NCBI RefSeq assembly: GCF_047238305.1
Contig: NZ_JBDFMO010000001.1
Location: forward strand, 2,790,001 to 2,854,000
Direction: 5' to 3'
Source: Ferdinandcohnia sp047238305
Lineage (GTDB): Bacteria > Bacillota > Bacilli > Bacillales > Bacillaceae_L
DNA length: 64,000 nt
How positions within the stretch are numbered: position 1 is the first letter of the stretch; each line of letters starts with the position of its first letter. The notes under the pieces were generated by a model, which saw nothing but the letters and a program-made list of their open reading frames with translations, ran no database searches and was not told where the DNA came from. Below, one piece after another: positions 1 through 12,917 of this stretch. Both the position numbers and the translations under genes were made by a program.

Positions 1-980
1 GTGAGTTAACAGGAATGGATGTAGCAAACTCTTCAATGTATGATGGTGGAACAGCTTTAGCTGAAGCTGCAATGCTAGCATCTGGCCATACAAAAAAGAA
101 AAAAGTACTCGTTTCTCAAGCAGTACATCCCGAATCTAGACTGGTTCTAGAAACCTATGCAAAGGGTCAATACATTGAAGTGGTTGAAGTCCCAGCTAAG
201 AACGGTGTAACTGATGTTGACGCACTTAGCTCTTTAATGGATGACGAGGTAGCTTGTGTTATCGTTCAGTATCCAAATTTCTTGGGCCAAATTGAACCTC
301 TAAAAGAAATCGAAGCAGTTGCTCACACTGGAAAGAGCATGTTTGTTGTATCAAGTAATCCATTAGCACTTGGAGCTTTAACACCTCCTGGAAAACTTGG
401 AGCTGATATCGTGGTTGGGGATGCACAGCCATTTGGAATTCCAGCAGCGTTTGGTGGGCCACACTGTGGGTATTTCGCGGTTACGTCAAAATTAATGCGT
501 AAAGTGCCGGGTCGTCTAGTTGGTCAAACAGTTGATGAAGAAGGAAAACGCGGCTTTGTATTAACACTTCAGGCGCGTGAACAACATATCCGTCGTGATA
601 AAGCAACATCAAATATTTGTTCAAACCAAGCCTTGAACGCATTAGCAGCATCTGTTGCAATGACAGCATTAGGGAAAAAGGGTGTAAAAGAAATTGCAAC
701 CCAAAACATCCAAAAAGCCTACTATGCAAAGCAACAATTTAAAGAAAATGGTTTCGAAATTGGATTTGAAGGCCCATTCTTTAATGAATTTGTTGTAAAA
801 GTTGGTAAGTCTGTAAAAGACGTAAATGCTCGTTTAATAGAAAAAGGACTGATAGGTGGATACGACTTAGGTCGTGATTACCCAGAACTTGAGGGGTATA
901 TGTTAGTGGCAGTAACTGAGCTTCGTACAAAAGAAGAGATTGATACTCTTGTAAAAGAATTGGGGGATAGCCATGAATAA
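1..980 (+). CDS. gcvPA: Glycine dehydrogenase (decarboxylating) subunit 1, 3' part only
   Basis: This is the C-terminal part of the alpha subunit of the P-protein of the glycine cleavage system, which decarboxylates glycine with PLP and passes the aminomethyl group to lipoylated GcvH. The frame is already open at base 3 (reading ELTGMDVANSSMYDGG) and gives 325 residues; about 120 N-terminal residues lie outside the window, judging from the roughly 448-residue B. subtilis protein. This subunit lacks the PLP lysine, which is in subunit 2. The stop overlaps the gcvPB start by 8 bases, so the two are probably translationally coupled. Recognition is from family sequence and the gcvPB neighbour. 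Confidence 0.95.
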   Translation, partial: ELTGMDVANSSMYDGGTALAEAAMLASGHTKKKKVLVSQAVHPESRLVLETYAKGQYIEVVEVPAKNGVTDVDALSSLMDDEVACVIVQYPNFLGQIEPLKEIEAVAHTGKSMFVVSSNPLALGALTPPGKLGADIVVGDAQPFGIPAAFGGPHCGYFAVTSKLMRKVPGRLVGQTVDEEGKRGFVLTLQAREQHIRRDKATSNICSNQALNALAASVAMTALGKKGVKEIATQNIQKAYYAKQQFKENGFEIGFEGPFFNEFVVKVGKSVKDVNARLIEKGLIGGYDLGRDYPELEGYMLVAVTELRTKEEIDTLVKELGDSHE

Positions 981-2433
981 GCAAGATCAACCATTAATTT
1001 TTGAACTATCAAAGCCAGGTCGAATTGGTTATAGTTTGCCAGAATTAGACGTACCTCAGGTAAATCTCGATGATGTTATCCCTAGTGACTATCTTCGCGT
1101 AGAGGAGCCAGAGCTACCAGAAGTATCAGAATTAGATATCATGCGACATTATACTGCATTATCCAAACGTAATCATGGGGTGGATTCAGGGTTTTATCCA
1201 CTAGGATCATGTACTATGAAGTACAATCCGAAAATTAATGAAAATGTGGCTCGCTATAATGGATTTGCTCATATCCATCCTTTACAAGACGAGAGTACAG
1301 TTCAAGGTGCGATGGAATTAATGTATGACCTTCAAGAGCATCTAAAAGAAATTACAGGAATGGATGAAGTAACCCTTCAACCAGCAGCTGGTGCACATGG
1401 TGAGTGGACTGGATTAATGATGATCCGTGCATATCATGAAGCAAACAATGATACTGCTCGTACAAAAGTAATTGTGCCTGACTCAGCACATGGTACAAAC
1501 CCAGCGTCTTCAACAGTAGCAGGTTTTGAAACAATTACAGTAAAATCTGGTGAAGACGGACTTGTAGATTTAGAAGATTTACGTCGAGTAGTTGGACCAG
1601 ACACTGCTGCATTGATGCTCACAAATCCTAATACTTTAGGTCTTTTTGAAGAAAACATCCTAGAAATGACAGAAATCATCCACTTAGCTGGTGGTAAAGT
1701 TTATTATGACGGAGCGAACTTAAATGCGGTATTAAGTAAGGCTCGTCCTGGTGACATGGGATTTGACGTTGTTCACTTAAACTTACACAAAACATTTACG
1801 GGTCCACATGGCGGTGGCGGTCCAGGATCGGGTCCTGTTGGAGTGAAGGAAGATTTAATTCCATTCCTACCAAAACCAGTACTTGTTAAAACAGAGGAAG
1901 GCTATCATTTCGATTATAACCGTCCACAATCAATTGGTCGCGTAAAACCGTTCTATGGAAACTTTGGAATCAATGTTCGTGCATATACGTACATTCGTTC
2001 AATTGGTCCGGATGGTCTAAAAGCTGTAACTGAAAATGCTGTTATTAATGCAAACTACATGATGCGTCGTCTAGCACCATATTTTGACCTACCATATGAT
2101 AAACACTGTAAGCACGAATTCGTTTTATCTGGCAGACGTCAAAAGAAATTAGGGGTTCGTACATTAGATATTGCAAAACGATTACTCGATTTTGGCTATC
2201 ATCCACCAACCATCTACTTCCCATTAAATGTTGAGGAATGTATGATGATTGAACCAACTGAAACAGAATCAAAAGAAACACTGGATTCATTCATCGAAGC
2301 AATGATCCAAATTGCGAAAGAAGCGGAAGAAAATCCAGAAATCGTTCAAGAAGCACCACACACAACGGTTGTTAGTCGACTAGATGAAACATTAGCAGCA
2401 AGAAAACCTGTTTTACGATATCAAAAACAATAA
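973..2433 (+). CDS. gcvPB: Glycine dehydrogenase (decarboxylating) subunit 2
   Basis: The 486-residue beta subunit of the glycine cleavage P-protein carries the PLP site. The Schiff-base lysine is visible as K273 in LNLHKTF, followed by the glycine-rich GPHGGGGPGSGP loop. Length is normal for the split (PA/PB) form of Firmicutes. The ATG at 973 lies inside the last codons of gcvPA (8-base overlap), the usual coupling for this heterotetrameric enzyme. A strong intrinsic terminator follows 10 bases after the stop. The next gene downstream is an rRNA operon, not yqhL as in B. subtilis. Confidence 0.97.
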   Translation: MNKQDQPLIFELSKPGRIGYSLPELDVPQVNLDDVIPSDYLRVEEPELPEVSELDIMRHYTALSKRNHGVDSGFYPLGSCTMKYNPKINENVARYNGFAHIHPLQDESTVQGAMELMYDLQEHLKEITGMDEVTLQPAAGAHGEWTGLMMIRAYHEANNDTARTKVIVPDSAHGTNPASSTVAGFETITVKSGEDGLVDLEDLRRVVGPDTAALMLTNPNTLGLFEENILEMTEIIHLAGGKVYYDGANLNAVLSKARPGDMGFDVVHLNLHKTFTGPHGGGGPGSGPVGVKEDLIPFLPKPVLVKTEEGYHFDYNRPQSIGRVKPFYGNFGINVRAYTYIRSIGPDGLKAVTENAVINANYMMRRLAPYFDLPYDKHCKHEFVLSGRRQKKLGVRTLDIAKRLLDFGYHPPTIYFPLNVEECMMIEPTETESKETLDSFIEAMIQIAKEAEENPEIVQEAPHTTVVSRLDETLAARKPVLRYQKQ

Positions 2434-2443
2434 ACAATATATA

Positions 2444-2481
2444 GAAGAGATTCATCCTGTTTTGGATGAGTCTCTTTTTTT
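2444..2481 (+). terminator. Intrinsic terminator of the gcv operon
   Basis: Stem AGAGATTCATCC / GGATGAGTCTCT with a TGTTTT loop, followed directly by seven or more T. It ends gcvPA-gcvPB transcription before the rRNA promoter. Confidence 0.9.
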
Positions 2482-2746
2482 ACCATTATTTACCGTGGTT
2501 AAAAGTATTGAAAAATGAATGGGGGGCTGTTAATATAGATTAAGTTATTACGACAACGTGATTGATTGCTTAACAACTTTTAAAGAAGAAAATTGTTTTT
2601 GAAAAAGTTGTTGACACAAATGATTGATAGATGATATATTAACAAAGTCGCTTTTGAGCGGCGGGTTAAAAAGTTCTTTGAAAACTGAACACAATACAAG
2701 CGTCAACGTTAATTTTAATTTTTTATTTATTGAGCAATCAATACTC
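2482..2746 (+). promoter_or_regulatory. rRNA operon promoter and leader
   Basis: A gene-free stretch holding the rrn promoter: -35 TTGACA at 2611-2616 and -10 TATATT at 2635-2640 (18-base spacer), followed by AACAAAGTCGC as in other Bacillus rrn promoters. The leader at 2681-2704 is complementary to 4332-4356 downstream of 16S, forming the pre-16S processing stalk. No second promoter was seen upstream, although many Bacillus rrn operons have two. Confidence 0.8.
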
Positions 2747-7638
<4,892 letters not shown>

Positions 7639-7693
7639 AAATGATGAATGTAGGAGCGTTATCTAGTTTTGAGGGAATGAATCCTTCAACATA

Positions 7694-7810
7694 GTCTAGT
7701 GGCGATAGCGAAGAGGTCACACCCGTTCCCATACCGAACACGGAAGTTAAGCTCTTCAGCGCCGATGGTAGTTGGGACTTTGTCCCTGTGAGAGTAGGAC
7801 GTCGCTAGGC
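7694..7810 (+). rRNA. rrf: 5S ribosomal RNA
   Basis: About 117 bases, with the Bacillus 5S core GGCGATAGCGAAGAGGTCAC, CCGTTCCCATACCGAACACG and GTGAGAGTAGGACG. Terminal pairing of CTAGTGGCGA with TCGCTAG supports the ends. A terminator follows at once, so no tRNA cluster is attached to this operon. Confidence 0.96.
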
Positions 7811-7817
7811 ACACTAA

Positions 7818-7846
7818 AGATCAGCCAATATGGTTGGTCTTTTTTT
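7818..7846 (+). terminator. rRNA operon terminator
   Basis: GATCAGCC AATAT GGTTGGTC stem-loop followed by a run of seven T, starting eight bases after 5S. Confidence 0.9.
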
Positions 7847-7849
7847 GTA

Positions 7850-8272
7850 TTATTTTTGTGGTAACGAAAAGTGGCGATTTATTCCTAGTTCATGGATTAA
7901 ATATAGGAATAGTAACGCTGGCAAATACAAAAGCTTTTTTAGATTGTCATTTTTAATAACGACAAAAAATTAGGTAATGATGACTAAGCGAACGTCATAA
8001 AGAGGTTCTTATTTGTAAAAAATTAGGGGAAGTCAAACCCGCAAATACCATTAACAGTATATCACCCAAGCGGTATATCACCCAATCGCAAAACGATAAA
8101 TGGTATACCGCAAACAGCATTAGCGGTATATCACCCAATCGTAAAACAATAAATGGTATACCGTAAACCACAAAAACCGTATACCATGTTACATAAAATT
8201 AAAATAACTCTCTATTTGATAGATTACTCCAACTAAACTTCTTCCAGATCCATTCATTTAACTCTTCCTTCC
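7850..8272. repeat. Gene-free, repeat-rich intergenic region
   Basis: About 420 bases with no credible gene. Two degenerate copies of a roughly 42-base unit (7891-7932 and 8012-8052; core TAGGAATAAGTAAACCCGCA as read at 19 kb) are also found at 19109-19151 and 19165-19205. A second block is an almost exact 46-base direct duplication (8070-8115 and 8123-8168, period 53). Each of its copies is bounded by GCGGTAT and ATACCGC/T in inverse orientation, so each can fold as a hairpin. Confidence 0.75.
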
Positions 8273-9103
8273 TTAATCAATAATGAGCAAAGCCCCAAGT
8301 AATGGTAAAAGAAGGGCTACGATCCATAATGGTAGGAAAAGCTTTCTGGATTTTATTACTCTCTTTGACGGAAGACTGAATGTATAGATGCTTTTATGTA
8401 AACAATTCATTACAGAAAAGATCATGATGGTCCCGAAAAAACTATATAGGAGTGAAACAACATAGTATTCCATTTTTGTGTTAGTAAATGGAATCTCCGT
8501 TATTAAAAATGTCAAAGTTAGTGAAATCAACGCAATGAAAAATAATGCTCCGAAGTTTTTTATTAATAGTTTTGGTGATCTTGCAATTGCATCCCTTACA
8601 GTGGTGTCCTCTAGAACTATGATGTACGGGGTTAGGGAATAAAATAATACAATTAAAATTCCTAAAAAGGCTAATGGCCAAATAACATTTGAGAAAGTGA
8701 AGAATACTCCACTGATGAAGAACTCGATTATTGAAAACTTCACCATTCTATCAAAATAATAAGGGGCTATTTTTAAGATGGAATATGTATTATCAGGTCC
8801 TATTAAAAAGCATTTCATGGAGCCGAGGTAGGTGCTAAGCGCATAGCTTTTTAATAATAGTATGCCAATGGTGGCTATGCTGGTAAGCAACCAATTTGTT
8901 GTTAGCCCCTGAAAAGGAAATATAACATCATCTAATAAAGGGATTCCAAAGGGTGCTGCGTAGCTATTGCTAAAATATAATATACGGAAGCCAGCATATG
9001 CTCCTAATGTTCCTATGAATGTTAGAAATACGTTTACGATAAGCGGAATGATGATTAGTCTTGGATGGTAGATGGTATGGTAAAGTCCTTTCGAAATGTT
9101 CAA
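8273..9103 (-). CDS. Multi-pass membrane protein, family not recognised
   Basis: A 276-residue protein with about six hydrophobic spans (roughly residues 16-39, 72-95, 122-163 as a long double span, 183-200, 211-233, 256-275). It has no signal peptide and no enzyme motif I can name. The start is taken as TTG at 9103 because GAGGTGAT lies just upstream at normal spacing; an ATG 27 bases further out has no ribosome site. The gene is in the same direction as yqhL but separated from it by a terminator. B. subtilis has no gene here between gcvPB and yqhL. Function unknown. Confidence 0.75.
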   Translation of the reverse strand: MNISKGLYHTIYHPRLIIIPLIVNVFLTFIGTLGAYAGFRILYFSNSYAAPFGIPLLDDVIFPFQGLTTNWLLTSIATIGILLLKSYALSTYLGSMKCFLIGPDNTYSILKIAPYYFDRMVKFSIIEFFISGVFFTFSNVIWPLAFLGILIVLFYSLTPYIIVLEDTTVRDAIARSPKLLIKNFGALFFIALISLTLTFLITEIPFTNTKMEYYVVSLLYSFFGTIMIFSVMNCLHKSIYTFSLPSKRVIKSRKLFLPLWIVALLLPLLGALLIID

Positions 9104-9151
9104 AGTATCACCTCGGGCTATTCTTTCCATATTTTATCATAAACCACACAT

Positions 9152-9189
9152 GAAAAAACCTATTCCCAAAATGGAATAGGTTATTTTTT
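9152..9189 (-). terminator. Terminator of yqhL (minus strand)
   Basis: Read on the minus strand: AACCTATTCC ATTTTG GGAATAGGTT followed by TTTTTC. It overlaps the yqhL stop and separates yqhL from the membrane-protein gene. Confidence 0.85.
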
Positions 9190-9558
9190 CTTTATTTTAC
9201 CTGACCACTTTTTAAAACCACCTTGCAGCTGGTAAAGTTCTTTATAGCCTTTTCTACGAAGTAATTGTGCTGCACGGCCACTACGGACAGTGTTTTGGCA
9301 GTATAAGTAGACTGGTTTATCAGGTCTGATTTCAGTTAAGCGCATTTTCATTTGTGATAATGGTATGTTACGTGCACCTAGAATATGACCCCCGTCAAAT
9401 TCGTTTGGTTCACGGACATCGATTAGTTGTGCTTTACGATATCCTTCACGAAATTTCTCTTCATTTAAAACAGTAACTATTTTTCTTTGGTAGAAGAATG
9501 TGATAACCCCATATGCAATGATTGCACCTAAAACAATTAAAAGTATTTCCAAAATCAA
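9181..9558 (-). CDS. yqhL: Rhodanese-domain protein, membrane-anchored
   Basis: A 125-residue protein with one N-terminal membrane span (about residues 2-22) and a cytoplasmic rhodanese domain. The active-site loop is CQNTVRSG with the catalytic Cys at residue 87, preceded by the family's IDVREPNEF motif. Rhodaneses move sulfane sulfur; the physiological partner of YqhL is not known to me. AAAGGAG precedes TTG at 9558; a second TTG two codons later (9552) is also possible, and the more distant ATG has no ribosome site. The 125-126 residue length matches B. subtilis YqhL, as does its divergent position next to lipM. Confidence 0.9.
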   Translation of the reverse strand: MILEILLIVLGAIIAYGVITFFYQRKIVTVLNEEKFREGYRKAQLIDVREPNEFDGGHILGARNIPLSQMKMRLTEIRPDKPVYLYCQNTVRSGRAAQLLRRKGYKELYQLQGGFKKWSGKIKKK

Positions 9559-9639
9559 TCTACTCCTTTTTCTATCTCTCTTTTCTATTATATTCGTGTG
9601 TTTAAAAAGAATCAAAGGAATTCTCTGGAGGTTTTGATT

Positions 9640-9668
9640 TTGAAAAACAATTTTTGTTCTGATAGACT
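9640..9668 (+). promoter_or_regulatory. Likely sigma-A promoter of lipM
   Basis: TTGAAA, a 17-base spacer and TAGACT lie 39 bases ahead of the lipM start in the divergent yqhL-lipM gap. The -10 matches consensus at four of six positions. Confidence 0.5.
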
Positions 9669-9706
9669 AAGGAATGGCAAACAATATTGAACAAAGAGGG
9701 TTTCGT

Positions 9707-10543
9707 ATGGAAAAAGAGGTATGGAGATTTATTGATTCTGGCAATTGTTCGCCAGCGTTTAATATGGCTTTAGATGAGGCCTTACTTGATTGGAACAGTG
9801 AAGGGAAAATTCCACCGACAATTCGTTTTTATGGTTGGGATCCAGCGACACTTTCAATTGGTTATTTTCAAAAAGTTGAAAGAGAAATTGATTTAGATGC
9901 TGTGAAAAAATATGGTTTAGGTTTTGTTCGTCGTCCGACAGGCGGAAGAGGTGTTTTACACGATCAGGAGCTTACTTATAGTGTGATTGTGTCAGAGGAA
10001 CATCCTGAAATGCCTAAAACGGTGACAGAGGCATACCGTGTTATATCTGAAGGTGTTTTGCAAGGTTTTCGCAAATTAGGTCTTGATGCATATTTTGCTG
10101 TTCCAAAGACGGCTGAAGAGCGTGAAGGATTAAAAAATCCACGTTCTGCTGTTTGCTTTGATGCACCTTCTTGGTACGAGCTTGTTGTTGAAGGAAGGAA
10201 AGTTGCGGGGAGTGCGCAAACAAGACAAAAGGGTGTTATTCTTCAACATGGATCGATCTTACTAGATATAGATGAGGATAAATTATTCGATCTATTTAAA
10301 TATCCAAGTGAGCGTGTCAAAGAAAGGATGCAGCGCAATTTTAAAAATAAAGCAGTTGCTATAAATGCATTAAGGGAGATTCCAGTTACGATTGAAGAGG
10401 CGAAGAAAGCTTTTAAGGAAGGGTTTGAGGAAGGCCTGAATGTTGTACTTGAGCCATATCAATTGACAAATGAAGAATTGAACTATGTAAATGAAATTGC
10501 AGAAAGACGATACAAAACAGATGAATGGAATTTTAAACGATAA
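9707..10543 (+). CDS. lipM: Octanoyl-[GcvH] octanoyltransferase
   Basis: LipM moves octanoyl from acyl-carrier protein to GcvH, the first step of lipoate assembly in Bacillus; LipL and LipA finish the process for the 2-oxoacid dehydrogenases. The 278 residues equal the B. subtilis length. The catalytic cysteine is C150 in SAVCFDAPSWYE, with the lipoyl-transferase lysine motif GRKVAGSAQ just after and the RRPTGGRGVLHD loop before. ATG at 9707 follows GAGGG; an earlier in-frame ATG (9674) lacks a ribosome site. Within this window it would serve the glycine cleavage system and BkdB. Confidence 0.96.
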   Translation: MEKEVWRFIDSGNCSPAFNMALDEALLDWNSEGKIPPTIRFYGWDPATLSIGYFQKVEREIDLDAVKKYGLGFVRRPTGGRGVLHDQELTYSVIVSEEHPEMPKTVTEAYRVISEGVLQGFRKLGLDAYFAVPKTAEEREGLKNPRSAVCFDAPSWYELVVEGRKVAGSAQTRQKGVILQHGSILLDIDEDKLFDLFKYPSERVKERMQRNFKNKAVAINALREIPVTIEEAKKAFKEGFEEGLNVVLEPYQLTNEELNYVNEIAERRYKTDEWNFKR

Positions 10544-10567
10544 ACGACTTTTTTTAGTCGTTTTTTA
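10543..10567 (+). terminator. lipM terminator
   Basis: AACGACT / AGTCGTT stem with a T-rich loop and TTTTTT tail, overlapping the end of lipM. Confidence 0.85.
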
Positions 10568-10713
10568 CTAGGGCAAAACTTGAAATCTTTGGTATAACTG
10601 AGTTTCGTCTATATAGGTAAAAAGCAACCGACAAAATTCTTCAAAATAAGCGAAAAAATTTAGTTTACCTAGTTTTTCCTCTGTTTTTCTTTATATATTA
10701 TATTATTTTCAGT

Positions 10714-10741
10714 TTGACAAAATAGATTTTGTTTATATAAA
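10714..10741 (+). promoter_or_regulatory. nrdJ promoter
   Basis: TTGACA at 10714-10719 and TATAAA at 10736-10741 (16-base spacer), in the 317-base gap between the lipM terminator and nrdJ. The expected start site falls inside the first NrdR box. Apart from this and the NrdR boxes I see nothing else in the gap; no cobalamin riboswitch motif was found. Confidence 0.7.
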
Positions 10742-10757
10742 AATCAATATGTAGTGG
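10742..10757 (+). promoter_or_regulatory. NrdR box 1
   Basis: AATCAATATGTAGTGG matches the NrdR consensus (acaCwAtATaTwgtgt) at about 12 of 16 positions and sits directly after the -10. NrdR is the ATP/dATP-sensing repressor of ribonucleotide reductase genes. Confidence 0.6.
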
Positions 10758-10774
10758 TGTCTAAAATTATTTTA

Positions 10775-10790
10775 ACACTATATATTGATT
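10775..10790 (+). promoter_or_regulatory. NrdR box 2
   Basis: ACACTATATATTGATT is a close match to the NrdR consensus in its first 13 positions. It starts 33 bases after box 1, about three helical turns, the usual arrangement of paired NrdR boxes. Extended, the two boxes form an almost perfect 17-base inverted repeat (10740-10756 and 10776-10792). Confidence 0.65.
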
Positions 10791-10884
10791 TTTGTGTTGT
10801 CTTTCATATGGATATATGATACTTTAATTTTATCACAATAAAACAATCACAAATGATTTAATAGATTTAAAGGGAGATGTGGGA

Positions 10885-11676
10885 ATGACTGTTGTGCTAG
10901 AAAAAATGAATATTAATGTTGAAAGGTTGAACCAGGACATACGCCTTTTTCCTCAGGTCCATCCAATTACAGAGGACATGAAGATTACGCATAAGGGCGT
11001 GTCTAGGCTTGTAATGCTTGACCGGTATACGTTTAAGGATACTGAGAAGCTTACTTTAGCAGAAGGTGACTTTGTTGTTCTAACGATCAAAGAGGATCCA
11101 AAGTTTCCTGCACGTGGTTTAGGTTTCATCGTTGACATCGATTGGGAGAAGAAGACAGCCCAGGTACTGGTAGAAGAAGAGTATCGTGGTGTGTTGGACA
11201 ACCCTGAGGAAGTCGAGACAGGAATTGTGAATCGCTCACTAGATGTTATTGAGAAACCACTTGAAATTTTATATGAGCAAATCGCAAAAAGAAATGCCAC
11301 TGGTTTAGCTTCAGTTGAGAAAACGGAAGAAAAGCGTAAGGAATGGTTTGAAAAGTTTTATCAAGAACTTGTAAGCCTAAACTTCATTCCAGCTGGTCGA
11401 GTTCTTTACGGTGCAGGTGCGGATACGGATGTTACGTATTTTAACTGTTACGTAATGCCGTATGTTCAGGATTCTCGAGAAGGGATCTCTGAGCACCGCA
11501 AACAAGTCATGGAAATCATGAGCCGTGGTGGGGGTGTAGGAACAAACGGTTCTACATTACGCCCACGTAACACACTAGCACGCGGTGTAAATGGTAAGTC
11601 ATCTGGTTCTGTTTCATGGTTAGATGACATTGCGAAATTAACACATCTTGTTGAGCAGGGCGGGTCAAGACGTGGT
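10885..11676 (+). CDS. nrdJ: Adenosylcobalamin-dependent ribonucleotide reductase, exon 1
   Basis: First 264 codons of a class II ribonucleotide reductase, which reduces ribonucleotides with an adenosylcobalamin-generated thiyl radical and needs no oxygen or second subunit. GGGAG lies eight bases before ATG 10885; a GTG six bases earlier is too close to it. One redox-cysteine candidate is C188 (TYFNCYVMPY), followed by GGGVGTNGSTLRPR. The coding sequence runs through EQGGSRRG and then stops two codons into intron 1. Joined to 12918-13562 and 13814-14941, all in phase 0, it gives one 854-residue protein. It occupies the place of mntR in B. subtilis. Confidence 0.93.
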
Positions 11677-12917
11677 AGATAAAGTGCCTCGTCTATAAAC
11701 AAACCTCGTGAATTGCTGGGAAATCTTTAGGTTTTCGTAGTGAGGACACCTCAGATTAATTAAACAAAATCTTATTAGAGGTGAATTTATCTATGAAACC
11801 ATATGATGCTAAAAATAGCCAGATATGTAAAATCTGTAATGAAACTTTCGTTCACAATAAGCAAGGTAAGTTTACTTCCCATTTAAAAATACATTCCATT
11901 TCATTAGATGATTATCTTGCAAAGTTCTATTATTCTAGTGAAGAATTAAGATGCAATAATCCCGTATGTAATAAACAAGTAAAGGTTAGGAGAGGTATTC
12001 CAAATAGTTTTTGTAGTAGTGGTTGTTGGCAAGTTAAAAGTAAAGTAAGAAAATGCTCATATTGTCAAAAGTCATTTACTAAAGATGACTTACGAGTAAA
12101 GACTTGTAGTAAAGAATGCGCTAAGCAACTTAAGTCAGAAAAAATTTCTAAATGGCATAATAATATGTCTGATAAAGATAAAAAAGAGCATTTTGACAAA
12201 ATAATAACTAAAACTGCAAAAACCCGACGAAAAAATGCCACACCTTCGTGGAATAGTGGGAAAACTGGAATATATAATGATGAAACAATTCAAAAAATAA
12301 GGTTAGCTACTCTTAAACAAATGGAGAACCAAACTTTTCAAAAGACCTCAATTGAAAAGAAACTGGAACAGTTATTAAAAGACTTAAAGATAAACTATAA
12401 ATACTCCTTTGTTTTAGAGAAAAGACAATATGATTTCTTATTACCTAACTTAAATTTAATTATTGAATGTGATGGGGATTATTGGCATGCAAATCCAAAA
12501 TATTATCCGATACCTTTAGATTGGCAAAAGGAAAGAATAATAATTGACCAAGAAAAAGATCAGATTGCAATGAAAAATGGATACTGTATTATTAGATTTT
12601 GGGAAGATGACATAAATAACAATCTTGATGTTGTGAAACAGGTTTTAACATCATATATGACTCATAAACCACAACGAAGTTGGAAACGACAATCGTGAAG
12701 GTTTGAAAATTATGAGTGGACAAAGACAATCAGCAGCCAAGCTCCTAAATTGGAGAAGGTTCAACGACCATCGAAAGCACGTCAATATTGGCGGAAGTGA
12801 GTAGAGTAGGATTCAAGCGAATTCGAAGCGCGGGGACATTCTTAATGAATGTAAGATATGGTCTGAACTCTAGGGAAACTTAGAGAGTTGATTTAGCGAA
12901 TCAACGTAACAAATTTG
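11677..12917 (+). other. Group I intron 1 in nrdJ, with homing-endonuclease gene
   Basis: A 1241-base group IA-type intron. The 5' exon ends in U (11676) and the intron ends in G (12917). The internal guide GCCTCGTCT (11686-11694) pairs with exon 11668-11676, giving a U.G wobble at the splice site. Core segments are visible: P AATTGCTGGGAAAT (11711-), Q AATCAGCAGCCAAGC (12728-), R GGTTCAACGACCA (12758-12770) and S AAGATATGGTCT (12853-12864). P4 (GCTG/CAGC) and P7 (GACCA/TGGTC) are complementary. The endonuclease gene lies between P and Q. Joining the flanks restores SRRG-AQMIML. Confidence 0.93.
11793..12698 (+). CDS. Intron-encoded homing endonuclease, Vsr-like (EDxHD) type
   Basis: A 301-residue protein encoded within intron 1. 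The N-terminal part is rich in zinc-binding motifs: CKICNETF...HLKIH, CNNPVCN...CSSGC, and CSYCQKSF...CSKEC. A NUMOD-like WNSGKTGIYN segment lies mid-protein. The C-terminal third carries a Vsr-like nuclease fold: LEKRQYDFLLPNLNLIIECDGDYWH, then WQKERIIIDQEKDQIAMKNGY and IIRFWEDD. This resembles the I-Bth0305I class of phage intron endonucleases. AGAGGTG precedes ATG 11793. The gene is visibly A+T-richer than the nrdJ exons, which fits a recent mobile insertion. Target specificity is inferred to be intronless nrdJ. Confidence 0.85.
   Translation: MKPYDAKNSQICKICNETFVHNKQGKFTSHLKIHSISLDDYLAKFYYSSEELRCNNPVCNKQVKVRRGIPNSFCSSGCWQVKSKVRKCSYCQKSFTKDDLRVKTCSKECAKQLKSEKISKWHNNMSDKDKKEHFDKIITKTAKTRRKNATPSWNSGKTGIYNDETIQKIRLATLKQMENQTFQKTSIEKKLEQLLKDLKINYKYSFVLEKRQYDFLLPNLNLIIECDGDYWHANPKYYPIPLDWQKERIIIDQEKDQIAMKNGYCIIRFWEDDINNNLDVVKQVLTSYMTHKPQRSWKRQS

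Noticed and set aside
7850..8190. CRISPR array
   Set aside because: Only two 46-base copies seven bases apart, with no unique spacers of usual length and no cas genes.
10544..10884. Cobalamin riboswitch for nrdJ
   Set aside because: No B12-box-like sequence was seen in this gap or upstream of mutA; the nrdJ leader is explained by promoter and NrdR boxes.
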